Source of the DNA: Desulfocapsa sp.
GTDB taxonomy: Bacteria; Desulfobacterota; Desulfobulbia; Desulfobulbales; Desulfocapsaceae
DNA: 51,728 nucleotides
Direction of reading: 5' to 3'
Assembly: GCA_016765495.1 (NCBI GenBank)
Contig: JAESPV010000035.1
Location: 1 to 51,728, forward strand
This document shows, in pieces, positions 37,151 through 45,981 of the stretch; the first letter of the stretch is position 1; each line of letters begins with the position of its first letter. Both the position numbers and the translations under genes were made by a program. The notes under the pieces are model-generated. The model did no database searches. It saw only the letters and a program-made list of their open reading frames with translations, and had not been told where the DNA came from.

Positions 37151-38458
37151 ATGAAACAAATACAAGTTGGCCTTATCGGCTTTGGTACCGTTGGCAGAGG
37201 TCTTGCACAGACCCTTTATGAACAAAAAGATCGACTGCTGAGAAAAGTCGGGGCTGAGGTGGTTCTTGCTCAGGTCGCAGACACCAGTGCAGAGTCTCTG
37301 CCTGAGCAGTTTTCAGATGTCAAATTGACCAAAGATGCCAATGAAATATTTGCCAACCCCGATATTGATATTGTGGTTGAGCTGATTGGCGGTATGGAGC
37401 CTGCCAGGACGTTTGTGCTTGAAGCGATCAACCATGGAAAACATGTGGTGACTGCTAACAAGGCTCTGCTTTCCGTTCACGGCAAAGAGATCTTCGAAGC
37501 AGCTGTGGCTAATAATGTGGAAGTGGGATTTGAAGCAAGTGTGGGTGGTGGTATTCCTGTTATCAAGTCTTTAAAAGAAGGGCTTGTAGCCAATCGCATT
37601 AACTCCATCATGGGGATTATGAATGGTACAGCCAACTATATCCTCACCAAAATGACCGACCATGGCGTCCCATTCGACGAAGTACTGAAAGATGCGCAGG
37701 AACAGGGCTTTGCCGAAGCGGATCCGGCCTATGATGTGGAAGGAATTGACACTGCTCATAAACTTGCCATCCTCATGACCATCGCCTACGGAAAACATGT
37801 TCATCTAGACGATATTAACACCGAAGGAATTTCCAATATCAAGCCCATTGACATAGAGTTTGCCAGAGAATTCGGCTGTCGTATCAAGCTACTTGCCATC
37901 AGTCGTCATCACGGCGAGTACCTTGAGGCACGGGTACACCCAACCATGGTTCCCACGTCGCATATGCTGGCCAATATCAATGGAGCCTATAATGCTATTC
38001 ACTTTAACGGTGATACTGTGGGCAATGTCCTGCTGTATGGACTTGGCGCGGGAATGATGCCCACCGGCAGTGCAGTCGCCGCCGACGTTGTTGATATCGG
38101 GCGAAACATTCTCTGCAGCTCAGTAAACCGTGTTCCTGCACTTTCCTATCTGCCGGAAAACATTGGTAGCCCGAAAATTTCACCCATGTCGGAGTTAACC
38201 TGTCCCTATTACTTTCGCATTACAGCACTGGATAAGCCTGGCGTTCTTGCAACAATTGCTGGAATTTTCAACAAGCATGCTATCTCCATTAAATCAGTGA
38301 TTCAGAAAAGCCGCCATGAGCTTGATCCAGTAAGCATCGTCATCCTTAGCCATACGGCCAACGAAGCTGCAGTACAGGCAAGTATTGCAGAAATTGATGC
38401 TCTTGATGTGTGTACCGAAAAAACTGTTAAAATCCGGATTCTGACAGATGACGAATAA
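37151..38458 (+). CDS. hom: Homoserine dehydrogenase
   Basis: Reduces aspartate semialdehyde to homoserine for threonine and methionine. 435 residues: NAD(P)-binding VGLIGFGTVGRGLAQ, catalytic domain with GIMNGTANYILTKM and FAEADPAYDVEGIDTAHKL, and a C-terminal ACT domain (YYFRITALDKPGVLATIAGIF) for feedback by threonine. The start is ATG 37151; an in-frame GTG at 37073 would add 26 non-homologous residues. It is followed by an apgM-like gene, a linkage that supports threonine synthesis. Confidence 0.95.
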   Translation: MKQIQVGLIGFGTVGRGLAQTLYEQKDRLLRKVGAEVVLAQVADTSAESLPEQFSDVKLTKDANEIFANPDIDIVVELIGGMEPARTFVLEAINHGKHVVTANKALLSVHGKEIFEAAVANNVEVGFEASVGGGIPVIKSLKEGLVANRINSIMGIMNGTANYILTKMTDHGVPFDEVLKDAQEQGFAEADPAYDVEGIDTAHKLAILMTIAYGKHVHLDDINTEGISNIKPIDIEFAREFGCRIKLLAISRHHGEYLEARVHPTMVPTSHMLANINGAYNAIHFNGDTVGNVLLYGLGAGMMPTGSAVAADVVDIGRNILCSSVNRVPALSYLPENIGSPKISPMSELTCPYYFRITALDKPGVLATIAGIFNKHAISIKSVIQKSRHELDPVSIVILSHTANEAAVQASIAEIDALDVCTEKTVKIRILTDDE

Positions 38459-38474
38459 ACGAGAACTTGCATAA

Positions 38475-39695
38475 ATGAAATACCTTATCCTTGTAGGCGA
38501 TGGCATGGGAGACCTGCCAATTGCGGACCTTGACAATCGGACCCCGCTCGATTTTGCGGCAACACCGATGCTTGACGATCTTTGTCAAAAGGGGCGATTG
38601 TTTCTCACTCGTACCATACCTGAAGGCTACCCGCCAGGCTCCGATGTGGCAAACCTCTCCCTTCTTGGTTACAGACCGGAAGAGTACTATACAGGCCGGG
38701 CTCCCCTTGAAGCATCAGCCATGGGAATAACGCTTGCGGCAGACGAAACTGCATTTCGCTGTAACCTTGTCACCTTGAAGCATGAAAAGGATGGCAAGGT
38801 ACGGATGATTGATTATTCGGCTGGTCATATCTCCAGCGAAGAGTCCAGCCAACTCATCGAAGCACTGGAAAGAGAATGTGCAACGGAAACGTTTCACTTC
38901 AAAGCCGGGATCAGCTATAGGCACATCCTGCTTGTCAAAGGTGACTACCCTGCAATGGATCCTGTGCCACCACACGATTATCTTGACAAAGATGTGACAA
39001 CACACTGGCAGCGTTACATGGAAAATCCGGCGTGGAAAAAACTCTTCATCAAAGCAAAGAGTATTCTTGCTAATCACCCTGTCAATCAAAAGAGAGCAGC
39101 CAAAGGACAGAACCAGGCAAATGGAATATGGCTCTGGGGCGAAGGAAAATTGCCAGCCATGCCAAGCATTCAGGAGCGATTTGGACTGCAGGGCAGTCTT
39201 ATTTCTGCTGTTGATCTGCTCAAAGGTCTCGGAGTGAACGCAGGGCTTGATATTCTCAACATTCCCGGTGCCACGGGATATATCGATACAAATTACAAGG
39301 GGAAAGCCGATGCTGCCCTTGAGTGTTTAAAGACTCAGGATTTTGTTTTCGTCCATCTCGAAGGCCCGGATGAAGCAGGGCATCAAGGGCTGATGCAGGA
39401 TAAATTACAGGCAATTGAAGATTTTGATGCAAAAATTGTCACTCCCATTGTTTCAGGACTGCGTGATCGTGGCGAAGAATTCCGACTCATTGCCACCATG
39501 GATCATTACACGCCTCTTTGCCTTCGCACCCACACCAACAATCCCGTCCCCACCATTCTGTACGACTCTCGGGAACTGGAAAAAGGGAGTGGCCAAAATT
39601 TTTCTGAAAGAACTGGTGACGAAGCCGGCAAAAAAAAGAATGGCACCCTGCCAGATGGTGAAACTATGTTAAAACAACTCTTACAGCAAAAGTGA
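38475..39695 (+). CDS. ApgM-family protein, proposed homoserine kinase
   Basis: 406 residues of the alkaline-phosphatase-like ApgM family (MKYLILVGDGMGDLPIADLD, metal-binding DGMGD; FVHLEGPDEAGHQG; MDHYTPLCLRTHT, metal ligands). Family members are annotated as 2,3-bisphosphoglycerate-independent phosphoglycerate mutase, but a subgroup encoded next to hom is classed as a proposed homoserine kinase. Here it lies 16 bases after hom with no classical thrB in view, so the homoserine kinase role is the better guess. Confidence 0.85.
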   Translation: MKYLILVGDGMGDLPIADLDNRTPLDFAATPMLDDLCQKGRLFLTRTIPEGYPPGSDVANLSLLGYRPEEYYTGRAPLEASAMGITLAADETAFRCNLVTLKHEKDGKVRMIDYSAGHISSEESSQLIEALERECATETFHFKAGISYRHILLVKGDYPAMDPVPPHDYLDKDVTTHWQRYMENPAWKKLFIKAKSILANHPVNQKRAAKGQNQANGIWLWGEGKLPAMPSIQERFGLQGSLISAVDLLKGLGVNAGLDILNIPGATGYIDTNYKGKADAALECLKTQDFVFVHLEGPDEAGHQGLMQDKLQAIEDFDAKIVTPIVSGLRDRGEEFRLIATMDHYTPLCLRTHTNNPVPTILYDSRELEKGSGQNFSERTGDEAGKKKNGTLPDGETMLKQLLQQK

Positions 39696-40132
39696 TGAAA
39701 GAAACAGCTCACCGCACATTCTACCGGGTAATTTACGGAGACACCGACGCAGCGGCCGTGGTCTACAATGCAAACTATCTCCGTTTCTTTGAAATTGGAC
39801 GAACAGAATTAATGCGGGAAAAGGTTTGCAGTTACCGTGAAATTGAAGCACTGGGAATCCTTCTTCCTGTCACTGAATGTTTTATTCGCTACAAGGCATT
39901 TTCCCGCTACGATGATCTGCTGATAATTGAAACAGAACTTGTTGAACTTAAAAAAGTCAGCTGTAAATTTTCCTACCGAATCCTCAGAGACAATAATGAC
40001 TCCAGCAAAGAACAACTAATCGCCAAAGGATACACTATACACGCTGCAGTGGGTCGCGACGGCAAACTCACCCGCCTCCCACCCGAGCTTGTTCCACGGC
40101 TGCAGAACCTTCTTCCACTGGAAGAACAGTAA
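39695..40132 (+). CDS. YbgC-like acyl-CoA thioesterase
   Basis: 145 residues with the 4-hydroxybenzoyl-CoA thioesterase hot-dog motif YGDTDAAAVVYNANYLRFFE, in which Asp in DTD is catalytic. YbgC-type enzymes hydrolyse short acyl-CoA or act on acyl carrier protein; in many bacteria they lie in tol-pal clusters, but no tol-pal genes are seen here. The ATG at 39695 overlaps the stop of the preceding gene (TGATG). It is the last gene before the tRNA. Confidence 0.88.
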   Translation: MKETAHRTFYRVIYGDTDAAAVVYNANYLRFFEIGRTELMREKVCSYREIEALGILLPVTECFIRYKAFSRYDDLLIIETELVELKKVSCKFSYRILRDNNDSSKEQLIAKGYTIHAAVGRDGKLTRLPPELVPRLQNLLPLEEQ

Positions 40133-40168
40133 ATCCCAATCACCTTATCATTTTTCTTCAGTTTTCTA

Positions 40169-40197
40169 TTGACAGTTGCTATTTATTAGTCTATATT
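40169..40197 (+). promoter_or_regulatory. Sigma-70-type promoter of the initiator tRNA
   Basis: TTGACA (40169-40174), a 17-base spacer and TATATT (40192-40197). The likely start is about 40204, a few bases before the tRNA. Confidence 0.85.
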
Positions 40198-40208
40198 GGC
40201 CTTCGCAA

Positions 40209-40285
<77 letters not shown>

Positions 40286-40290
40286 AATTC

Positions 40291-40327
40291 AAGGACTTAC
40301 AGCTTTATTGCTGTAAGTCCTTTTTTT
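40291..40327 (+). terminator. Terminator of the initiator tRNA
   Basis: AAGGACTTACAGC pairs exactly with GCTGTAAGTCCTT around TTTATT, followed by a run of seven T. It lies 5 bases after the tRNA CCA. Confidence 0.93.
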
Positions 40328-40543
40328 ATGTCAGGTGGTAAATGAGTGGCAAAATGTTCAAATTGCACTTTCACATCTAAAGTGGACCCCATAGTCAAGA
40401 CAAAGATAAGGCAAAGTTAAGCAATTTTCGAGCGCCGTGGCGAGAGACTTGAGAATGATCAGTAACAATATGTCTGGCGTGAATGGCATTACGGTGAACA
40501 AACGTCCAGGAAAAGCTAATCCCTGCGATCTGTGCATTTTCTT
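40328..40543. other. Degraded accessory sequence after the tRNA
   Basis: No intact gene. On the minus strand, a stop-free stretch at 40395-40550 encodes ISFSWTF...IHARHIVTDH, which looks like the end of a MIT_C/phospholipase D-like domain seen in some phage-defence proteins; this is a weak match from memory. The sequence TAAAGTGGACCCC (40379-40391) and its neighbour resemble an insertion-sequence end, but no partner end is seen. Confidence 0.3.
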
Positions 40544-40962
40544 TTACGCAAGCTCATCAAGCAGACTTTCAAGGATTACATAAATACGGGGTTCGGCATT
40601 ACTGCACACTGCAAGCATCTTGATTCTCACCGCACCATGACTCTCGTTACCCTGCAAGAGCTTCTTCAACCCATCCCGCCTTTAACAGCATTGAAAAATT
40701 CCAGATGATCTTGAACAAGTTCAGAATATTCAGGCCCTAGTCCCAGCCCTCCAAGGTAGATTGATGCCTGATCTGTATGAAATGCACCATGAGCAAGCAA
40801 GACATTAAGTAACCAGTTGTTCATATCTTCAGGCTGAGGCCCTTCATGGTAGACAAGAAACAGAAACTGCCTATCTGATTCTTCACGAAGAAGACGATAC
40901 TTTACAGCAAACTCGTTATTGGCCAATTTTATTTTATTAACGCCAGGTAGGCTATCAGTCTG
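40544..40962 (-). pseudogene. pglZ: Fragment of BREX phosphatase gene pglZ, frameshifted
   Basis: The minus strand encodes SLPGVNKIKLANNEFAVKYR, then LLREESDRQFLFLVYHEGPQ, PEDMNNWLLNVLLAHGAFHT and DQASIYLGGLGLGPEYSELV, and, after a one-base loss near 40680, DGLKKLLQ and VRIKMLAVCSNAEPRIYVIL. By pattern this is the N-terminal quarter of a type A PglZ (ANNEF.LK.R.LREEP..KFLLY..GP.P.DL.NWLLDVQLAHG.F.AD, then KRRD.LK.LL...). Restoring one base gives VKRRDGLKKLLQ, as expected. The 5' end is cut at the antitoxin fragment and the rest of pglZ (catalytic domain) is missing. Confidence 0.65.
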
Positions 40963-41099
40963 TTTTCAGCTTCCTTTGCCCAGATTTCATCAATCTTTTT
41001 ATCTGTTCATCAAGACTGCTGATTAAACTTTCTATGACCAGAAATTTGTCGGCTGGTTTAAGATGCATGACTTGATGTAGATCTTCTTTTGTTTCCATA
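40929..41099 (-). pseudogene. Frameshifted addiction-module antitoxin remnant
   Basis: An ATG at 41099 with a strong RBS (CAGGAG) opens METKEDLHQVMHLKPADKFL, then VIESLISSLDEQIK. After one missing A in the A-run at 40996-41000, the next frame gives KIDEIWAKEAENRLIAYL. Together they match the putative addiction-module antitoxin family (LKPAERF.L.E.LL.SLD...., IDEIWAEEAERRL.AY). The reading ends at 40929 inside the pglZ segment, so the 3' end was replaced by the deletion junction. The A-run could also be a sequencing error. Confidence 0.55.
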
Positions 41100-41123
41100 A
41101 CGATTCTCCTGTTTGTTTTTTTA

Positions 41124-41513
41124 TTATTCACTCACTGCTCTACCTGGTATCCCTTGAGGAATAATAGGGTTACAATTCTTGATAGTCACCTTCCCCTGCA
41201 ACAGATTGCCCTTTGAGTATTCACTGAAAATACAGGTATTCGTTTTAGGATCATAGTTTTCTATCCACAAATTTTCATCTTTCCATGTGGCTGTTATATG
41301 ATATTGACCTTCAGGCACACGAATTGACATCACTCCCCCATATTTTTTGACGAAGACTTGCTCAAGACGAAAGTAATAAAAGCCCCACCCAAGCAACAGA
41401 ATCAGTAGGGCTACGATAGAACCAACTTTCCAGTTATTTCCTTTGATGCCAACCCCGAAGAAAACAGCACCGACAACGACAAAAACAGATATCCAGTAAA
41501 GATATGTGACCAT
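41124..41513 (-). CDS. Small membrane protein, unknown function
   Basis: 129 residues with two predicted membrane segments (YLYWISVFVVVGAVFFGVGI and VGSIVALLILLLGWGFYYF) and an exported C-terminal domain with two cysteines (TCIFSEYSKGN, KNCNPIIPQG). Start ATG 41513. The function is not recognised. It precedes the antitoxin remnant by 25 bases and belongs to the accessory patch. Confidence 0.6.
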   Translation of the reverse strand: MVTYLYWISVFVVVGAVFFGVGIKGNNWKVGSIVALLILLLGWGFYYFRLEQVFVKKYGGVMSIRVPEGQYHITATWKDENLWIENYDPKTNTCIFSEYSKGNLLQGKVTIKNCNPIIPQGIPGRAVSE

Positions 41514-41969
41514 GAGTTTATTTCTCCATTACAATTTTACTTTCTTTTTTAAAAAAATCGGAATTTACAGAATGTAATTGAGAATAATGAATCAGAGCTT
41601 TTTCTACAAGATTTCTCTGGATTAATTTAAGTCTTCAATTGATCGCAGGAAGAACAATTCAGGCGTTCAATACTCGCAAGAACGGGATCACCGTGGAACT
41701 TATAGATAATGCCCCAACCAGCCGACCCGTTTTAACCATTTTAGTTTGACATAACCTTTTTCAAATTTATACATCTCAATCCAATCATGCTCTGACCATT
41801 TATTTGCATAGGAAGTAAAAAAAGTGTATATTCATAAAGTCATTCATCCCTCCTCCAAAGACTGCTGAAAAGAGGGCTGAATGACTCACTGTTCACCGAT
41901 GTTAGTTAAGTAACGCACTAAATTAACATTTTCATACACAATATATCTCCACAAATCAGAGTGAGCCTG
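41514..41969. other. Spacer with decayed coding traces
   Basis: 456 bases without an intact gene. On the minus strand a short frame ending at 41700 reads KWSEHDWIEMYKFEKGYVKL (ending GHYL), and an overlapping frame reads GWGIIYKFHGDPVLASIERL. They could be pieces of one frameshifted gene, but no family is recognised. A promoter for the downstream delta-60 protein should be here but cannot be fixed. Confidence 0.35.
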
Positions 41970-44183
41970 ATGCGAAATCGAAGCATTTCCTTCTTTACAA
42001 CTGTTCTCGCTATCTCTTCTTCCTTTTTTTTCACTTCATCCATATTGGCCAACATCCTCGACACCACATTTGCTGAAGAGGGCGTGGTGACCACCTCCAT
42101 TGATCACTACGGGGATGCGGCAAAAGCAGTAATTATTGATAAAAACAACAAGATATTGGTCGCCGGTACCTCAGATAATGGTTCAAATCTTGATTTTTCG
42201 CTTGCCCGATACAACGAAGATGGCACTCTTGATACAAGCTTTAATTTTGATGGAGTGGTCACCACCCAGATTGGCAGTGAAGATGATCATGCCCAGGCGA
42301 TAGCGCTTCAGGCCAACGGAAAAATTATAGTCGGCGGGTATACTGACAGTGGTCAGGATACTGATTTTGCATTGGTTCGCTATAACAGTGACGGTGGCCT
42401 CGATCAGGAATTTGGTCTTGGCGGAATCGTGGTGCTCCCCATAGGAAAGGGGGATGACACTGCGCATACTGTGGCTGTGCAAACGGATGGCTCCATTCTT
42501 ATCGCTGGTGCTGCCGGCGGTACCTCTGGCAGAGTGGCCGCCATTGCCCGCGTTGACACCTATGGTTCACCGGATCAGTCCTTTGGTCATGCCGGTGTCG
42601 TGTTCTCAGGAGGTGGCAAAGATACGGTTATTAATGATTTGCTGCTACAGGAAGATGGGACAATTCTTGTAAGCGGTCAGTATAAGGATCGAGATGGCAC
42701 AACACTACTCCTTATGCGTTATTTGGCAAATGGCCAACCTGACTTGACTTTTGGTCTGGCTGGCGCTGCTGACACAGAGCCGATTTATTCTACTGAGACC
42801 ACAGGAACGTCGATCTACCTGCAGGAAAATGGTGCCATACTTATTGCCGGATCCACAGGAAGTGACAACAATCAGGATATTGCCCTGTTTCGTTTTTTAC
42901 AACATGGTCAATATGATCCCTCTTTTGGTACCAGGGGGATGGTTAGCCGCGATATTGATGGCGAGGCAGATGGGGCATATGACATCGTCTCAATACCCGA
43001 TGGGATTGTTGTGGGCGGCTATTCGACCACCAACGGCCTGAGGGATTTTGTTCTGTTAAAATATTCTTTTACCGGCATTCCTGTTAAACCAAACAGCGAT
43101 ACAGGTGCAAAACAAAACAACAGCTTGAATATTGGAAAGCCCATTGTAGAAGAAAGTTATGTGGATTCGCCACTGTTAAGGAAGATTGAAGCAGTCAATA
43201 ACCCAGAAGTTACTGTAACCACAACATCTATCAGCTCTTTTGATGATACTGGCTATGGCATGGCTGTTCAGGATGACAATAAAATCATTCTGGTTGGCTC
43301 AAGTGGTGACGATGTGCTGAAAAGCTATGCAATCGCACGATATAAATCCGATGGCAGTGCTGTGACTGCAACGAAAAGTACAGGAGCAACCAGTACTTTT
43401 ATTAGGACCACAGCAGTCACAGAGATTACCAGGAACAGTGCTATTACAGGTGGCACCATCTATCCCGACTCAGGTCTTACTTTTAGTTCCAAAGGAGTTG
43501 TTTTCAGCATTGCTCCATACCCCACGGTATCTGGAGCTGTCGAGTCCACCGTATTTCCCGTAGATTTTGCTGAACCTACGCCTAAAACTCCAAACGTGTC
43601 TGTGGAAACGAAGGAATCGCAATCAAAGACGATTGTGGCCCCCACAACTCTTACTACTAAAAAAGTTAGCATTCCAGGAGATACGGATGAACCTGTGGAA
43701 AATGGAAAAACTGAAGATGGAGCTGGAGTAGGTCCCTATAGTTCCATCCTTAAAGACCTTTCCATTGGAACCCGCTATTATGTTCGGGCGTATGCTGTTA
43801 CCTCCTCTGGTACTGTCTATTACGGAGATCAGCTCACATTTGAAACAAAGGATGCATGTTTTATTGCCACTGCAGCATATGGATCGTTTGCGAATCCACA
43901 TGTGACAACTCTTCGATCATTTAGAGATATGTACCTGAAGCCATTTGCACTGGGCAGAATTTTCATAGACACCTACTACCATTACTCTCCTCTTTTTTCG
44001 CAGAGCATTGATCAATATCCTGCTTTACGTCCGGTTGTTCGAGTGTTGCTGATCCCGTTCATTGGCGTTAGTTACATACTGGTAAATATAGGTGAACTCT
44101 GGAGAGTATTGTTAGCCTGTGGAACAGGTTTTCTCCTACTTTTCGGGGTGTGGCAATTGAGGGTGCAGAGAAAAGTTTTGTAA
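41970..44183 (+). CDS. Exported delta-60-repeat protein with CFI-box C-terminus
   Basis: 737 residues. A signal peptide (FFTTVLAISSSFFFTSSILA) is followed by about six delta-60 repeats of ~50 residues (LDTTFAEEGVV, LDTSFNFDGVV, LDQEFGLGGIV, PDQSFGHAGVV, PDLTFGLAGAA, YDPSFGTRGMV), a probable beta-propeller; a fibronectin-like region (GTRYYVRAYAVTSSGTVYYG); and CFIATAAYGS, the CFI-box-CTERM signature, with two hydrophobic segments at the end. ATG 41970 is preferred over GTG 41961. It converges on the T2SS operon, so it may be a surface substrate of that system or a processed exoprotein; this is inference. Confidence 0.85.
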   Translation: MRNRSISFFTTVLAISSSFFFTSSILANILDTTFAEEGVVTTSIDHYGDAAKAVIIDKNNKILVAGTSDNGSNLDFSLARYNEDGTLDTSFNFDGVVTTQIGSEDDHAQAIALQANGKIIVGGYTDSGQDTDFALVRYNSDGGLDQEFGLGGIVVLPIGKGDDTAHTVAVQTDGSILIAGAAGGTSGRVAAIARVDTYGSPDQSFGHAGVVFSGGGKDTVINDLLLQEDGTILVSGQYKDRDGTTLLLMRYLANGQPDLTFGLAGAADTEPIYSTETTGTSIYLQENGAILIAGSTGSDNNQDIALFRFLQHGQYDPSFGTRGMVSRDIDGEADGAYDIVSIPDGIVVGGYSTTNGLRDFVLLKYSFTGIPVKPNSDTGAKQNNSLNIGKPIVEESYVDSPLLRKIEAVNNPEVTVTTTSISSFDDTGYGMAVQDDNKIILVGSSGDDVLKSYAIARYKSDGSAVTATKSTGATSTFIRTTAVTEITRNSAITGGTIYPDSGLTFSSKGVVFSIAPYPTVSGAVESTVFPVDFAEPTPKTPNVSVETKESQSKTIVAPTTLTTKKVSIPGDTDEPVENGKTEDGAGVGPYSSILKDLSIGTRYYVRAYAVTSSGTVYYGDQLTFETKDACFIATAAYGSFANPHVTTLRSFRDMYLKPFALGRIFIDTYYHYSPLFSQSIDQYPALRPVVRVLLIPFIGVSYILVNIGELWRVLLACGTGFLLLFGVWQLRVQRKVL

Positions 44184-44223
44184 AAAAAACAGTTTTCAAA
44201 TACTGACAATTGTTACGTTCCAA

Positions 44224-45909
44224 CTATTCCTGAGAAACACGAAATACTTCTTCAATGGTTGTGATTCCGTTGAATACTTTATCTGCACCATCACGGCGCA
44301 GAGTGATCATGCCGTTTTTTATTCCCTGCTCTTTAATATCATTGGAGTTTGCGGTAGTTAACACAAGATGTTTCATACGCTGGTTCATAATCAGCAGTTC
44401 AAAAATCCCGCAACGTCCTTTGTACCCGGTGTGGTGGCATTTGGCACATCCCTTTCCCCGATATACTACTTTCCCCTCCATTTCTTCATTTGAAAGACCA
44501 AGTTTTTTTATTGCGTCAGGATCGGGAATATAGCTTTCTTTGCAATGGGAACAGATAATACGGACAAGCCGCTGGGCCAGGATTGCATTAATGGAAGAGG
44601 CAATCAAAAAAGGCTCAATACCCATATCAATCAGGCGTGTAATGGCACTGGCAGAATCATTGGTATGCAGAGTAGAAAACACCAGATGTCCGGTAAGTGC
44701 TGACTGGATGGCGATTTGTGCTGTTTCAGAATCACGGATTTCACCCACAAGAATAACATCAGGATCCTGGCGGACAATGGAGCGCAGGCCGGATGCAAAG
44801 GTGAGATCTATTTTCGGGTTGACCTGAACCTGACCAATCCCATTGATCCGATACTCAATGGGATCCTCCACCGTAATAATATTGATATCCGTTTTGTTGA
44901 TAGAGGTGAGTGCTGCATACAGAGTAGTGGTTTTTCCGCTTCCTGTAGGGCCGGTAACAAGCACAATACCATGGGCCGCTTGTATCTGTTCCTGGAACGG
45001 AGCAAAGCGGTCATCTGGCATACCAAGATCTGTAAGTGACAGGAGTACAGAAGATTTATCAAGTAATCGCAGGACAACACGTTCGCCAAAAGCAGTCGGC
45101 AATGTGGAAACACGAATATCCACTTCTTTGTTACCAACTTTCAGCTCTATGCGTCCATCCTGCGGTAAACGTTTCTCAGCAATGTTCAGGTTGGCCATAA
45201 CCTTGATTCTGGAAATCAGGGCAGACTGCACATGTTTTGGAGGACTGAGCATATCGTAGAGGATACCATCCAGCCGTTGGCGAATTTTTAGAGAATTCTG
45301 ATAGGGCTCAATATGGATATCCGATGCTTTATCCCGCACAGCCTGAGAGAACATCAGATTAACCAGCCGAATAACTGGTGAGTCACTGGTGTCATCGAGC
45401 AGGTCACCTGTTTCTTCGATTTCGGAGAACAGAGCTTCAGGATCCTCCTCATCAATATCCTGCATTACCTCTTCAGCACTATTCTGGGTCATATCATAGG
45501 AAAAGTTGATTGCTGAAATGATAGCCGCTTTCGGGCAGAGCACCTGGCGTATTCCATTCCAATTCAGGATATGACGGAGTTCATCTATGGGCTGATAGTT
45601 AAAGGGATCGTTAATAGCAATAAATTCATCATCTCCTGTTGTAACAGGAACCATAATATACTTTTTAAGAAAAGCTATGGGGATGGAGGAAGTAAAGTCT
45701 GTATGGATATCAGCTGGAAGGGAAAATGTATACTCCATGGCAAGTTCCCTGCCAAGTTTCGGCAGGAGACTAAGTTCATCCTCAACGTTCTGGCCTACCA
45801 GAGAACGTACCAGTGAACTGCCCTTTTCCTGATGAAGTTCAAATGCCTGGTGTACCTCTTCTTCGGGGATACCTAATTTTTCAATGAAAAATTTTTCAGA
45901 TTGTTGCAT
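44224..45909 (-). CDS. gspE: Type II secretion ATPase GspE
   Basis: 561 residues. N-terminal GspE/PilB domain, then ATPase core with Walker A VTGPTGSGKTTTLYA, Asp box and Walker B ILVGEIRDSETA, and a tetracysteine zinc motif CSHCKES...CAKCHHTGYKGRCG. It powers pseudopilus assembly at the inner membrane. It is the last gene of the visible operon, 72 bases after gspD. The PilB family is similar, but the gspC/D/L/M/N neighbours fix the T2SS identity. Confidence 0.95.
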   Translation of the reverse strand: MQQSEKFFIEKLGIPEEEVHQAFELHQEKGSSLVRSLVGQNVEDELSLLPKLGRELAMEYTFSLPADIHTDFTSSIPIAFLKKYIMVPVTTGDDEFIAINDPFNYQPIDELRHILNWNGIRQVLCPKAAIISAINFSYDMTQNSAEEVMQDIDEEDPEALFSEIEETGDLLDDTSDSPVIRLVNLMFSQAVRDKASDIHIEPYQNSLKIRQRLDGILYDMLSPPKHVQSALISRIKVMANLNIAEKRLPQDGRIELKVGNKEVDIRVSTLPTAFGERVVLRLLDKSSVLLSLTDLGMPDDRFAPFQEQIQAAHGIVLVTGPTGSGKTTTLYAALTSINKTDINIITVEDPIEYRINGIGQVQVNPKIDLTFASGLRSIVRQDPDVILVGEIRDSETAQIAIQSALTGHLVFSTLHTNDSASAITRLIDMGIEPFLIASSINAILAQRLVRIICSHCKESYIPDPDAIKKLGLSNEEMEGKVVYRGKGCAKCHHTGYKGRCGIFELLIMNQRMKHLVLTTANSNDIKEQGIKNGMITLRRDGADKVFNGITTIEEVFRVSQE

Positions 45910-45933
45910 TGGTGCAGACCTCGTAAAATAAGC

Positions 45934-45981
45934 TGTCAGTTATCATTGATCAGTGGTCAGTAGCTGAAAACTGACAACTTT
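45934..45981. repeat. Short inverted/tandem repeat between gspD and gspE
   Basis: TGTCAGTT (45934-45941) pairs with AACTGACA (45969-45976). The intervening TGATCAGTGGTCAGTAGCTG has heptamer-like GATCAGT/GGTCAGT units. CTGAAAACTGACAACTTTTT here resembles CTGAATACTGATAACTTCTG in repeat copy C (12964-12983), so it may be related. Confidence 0.35.
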
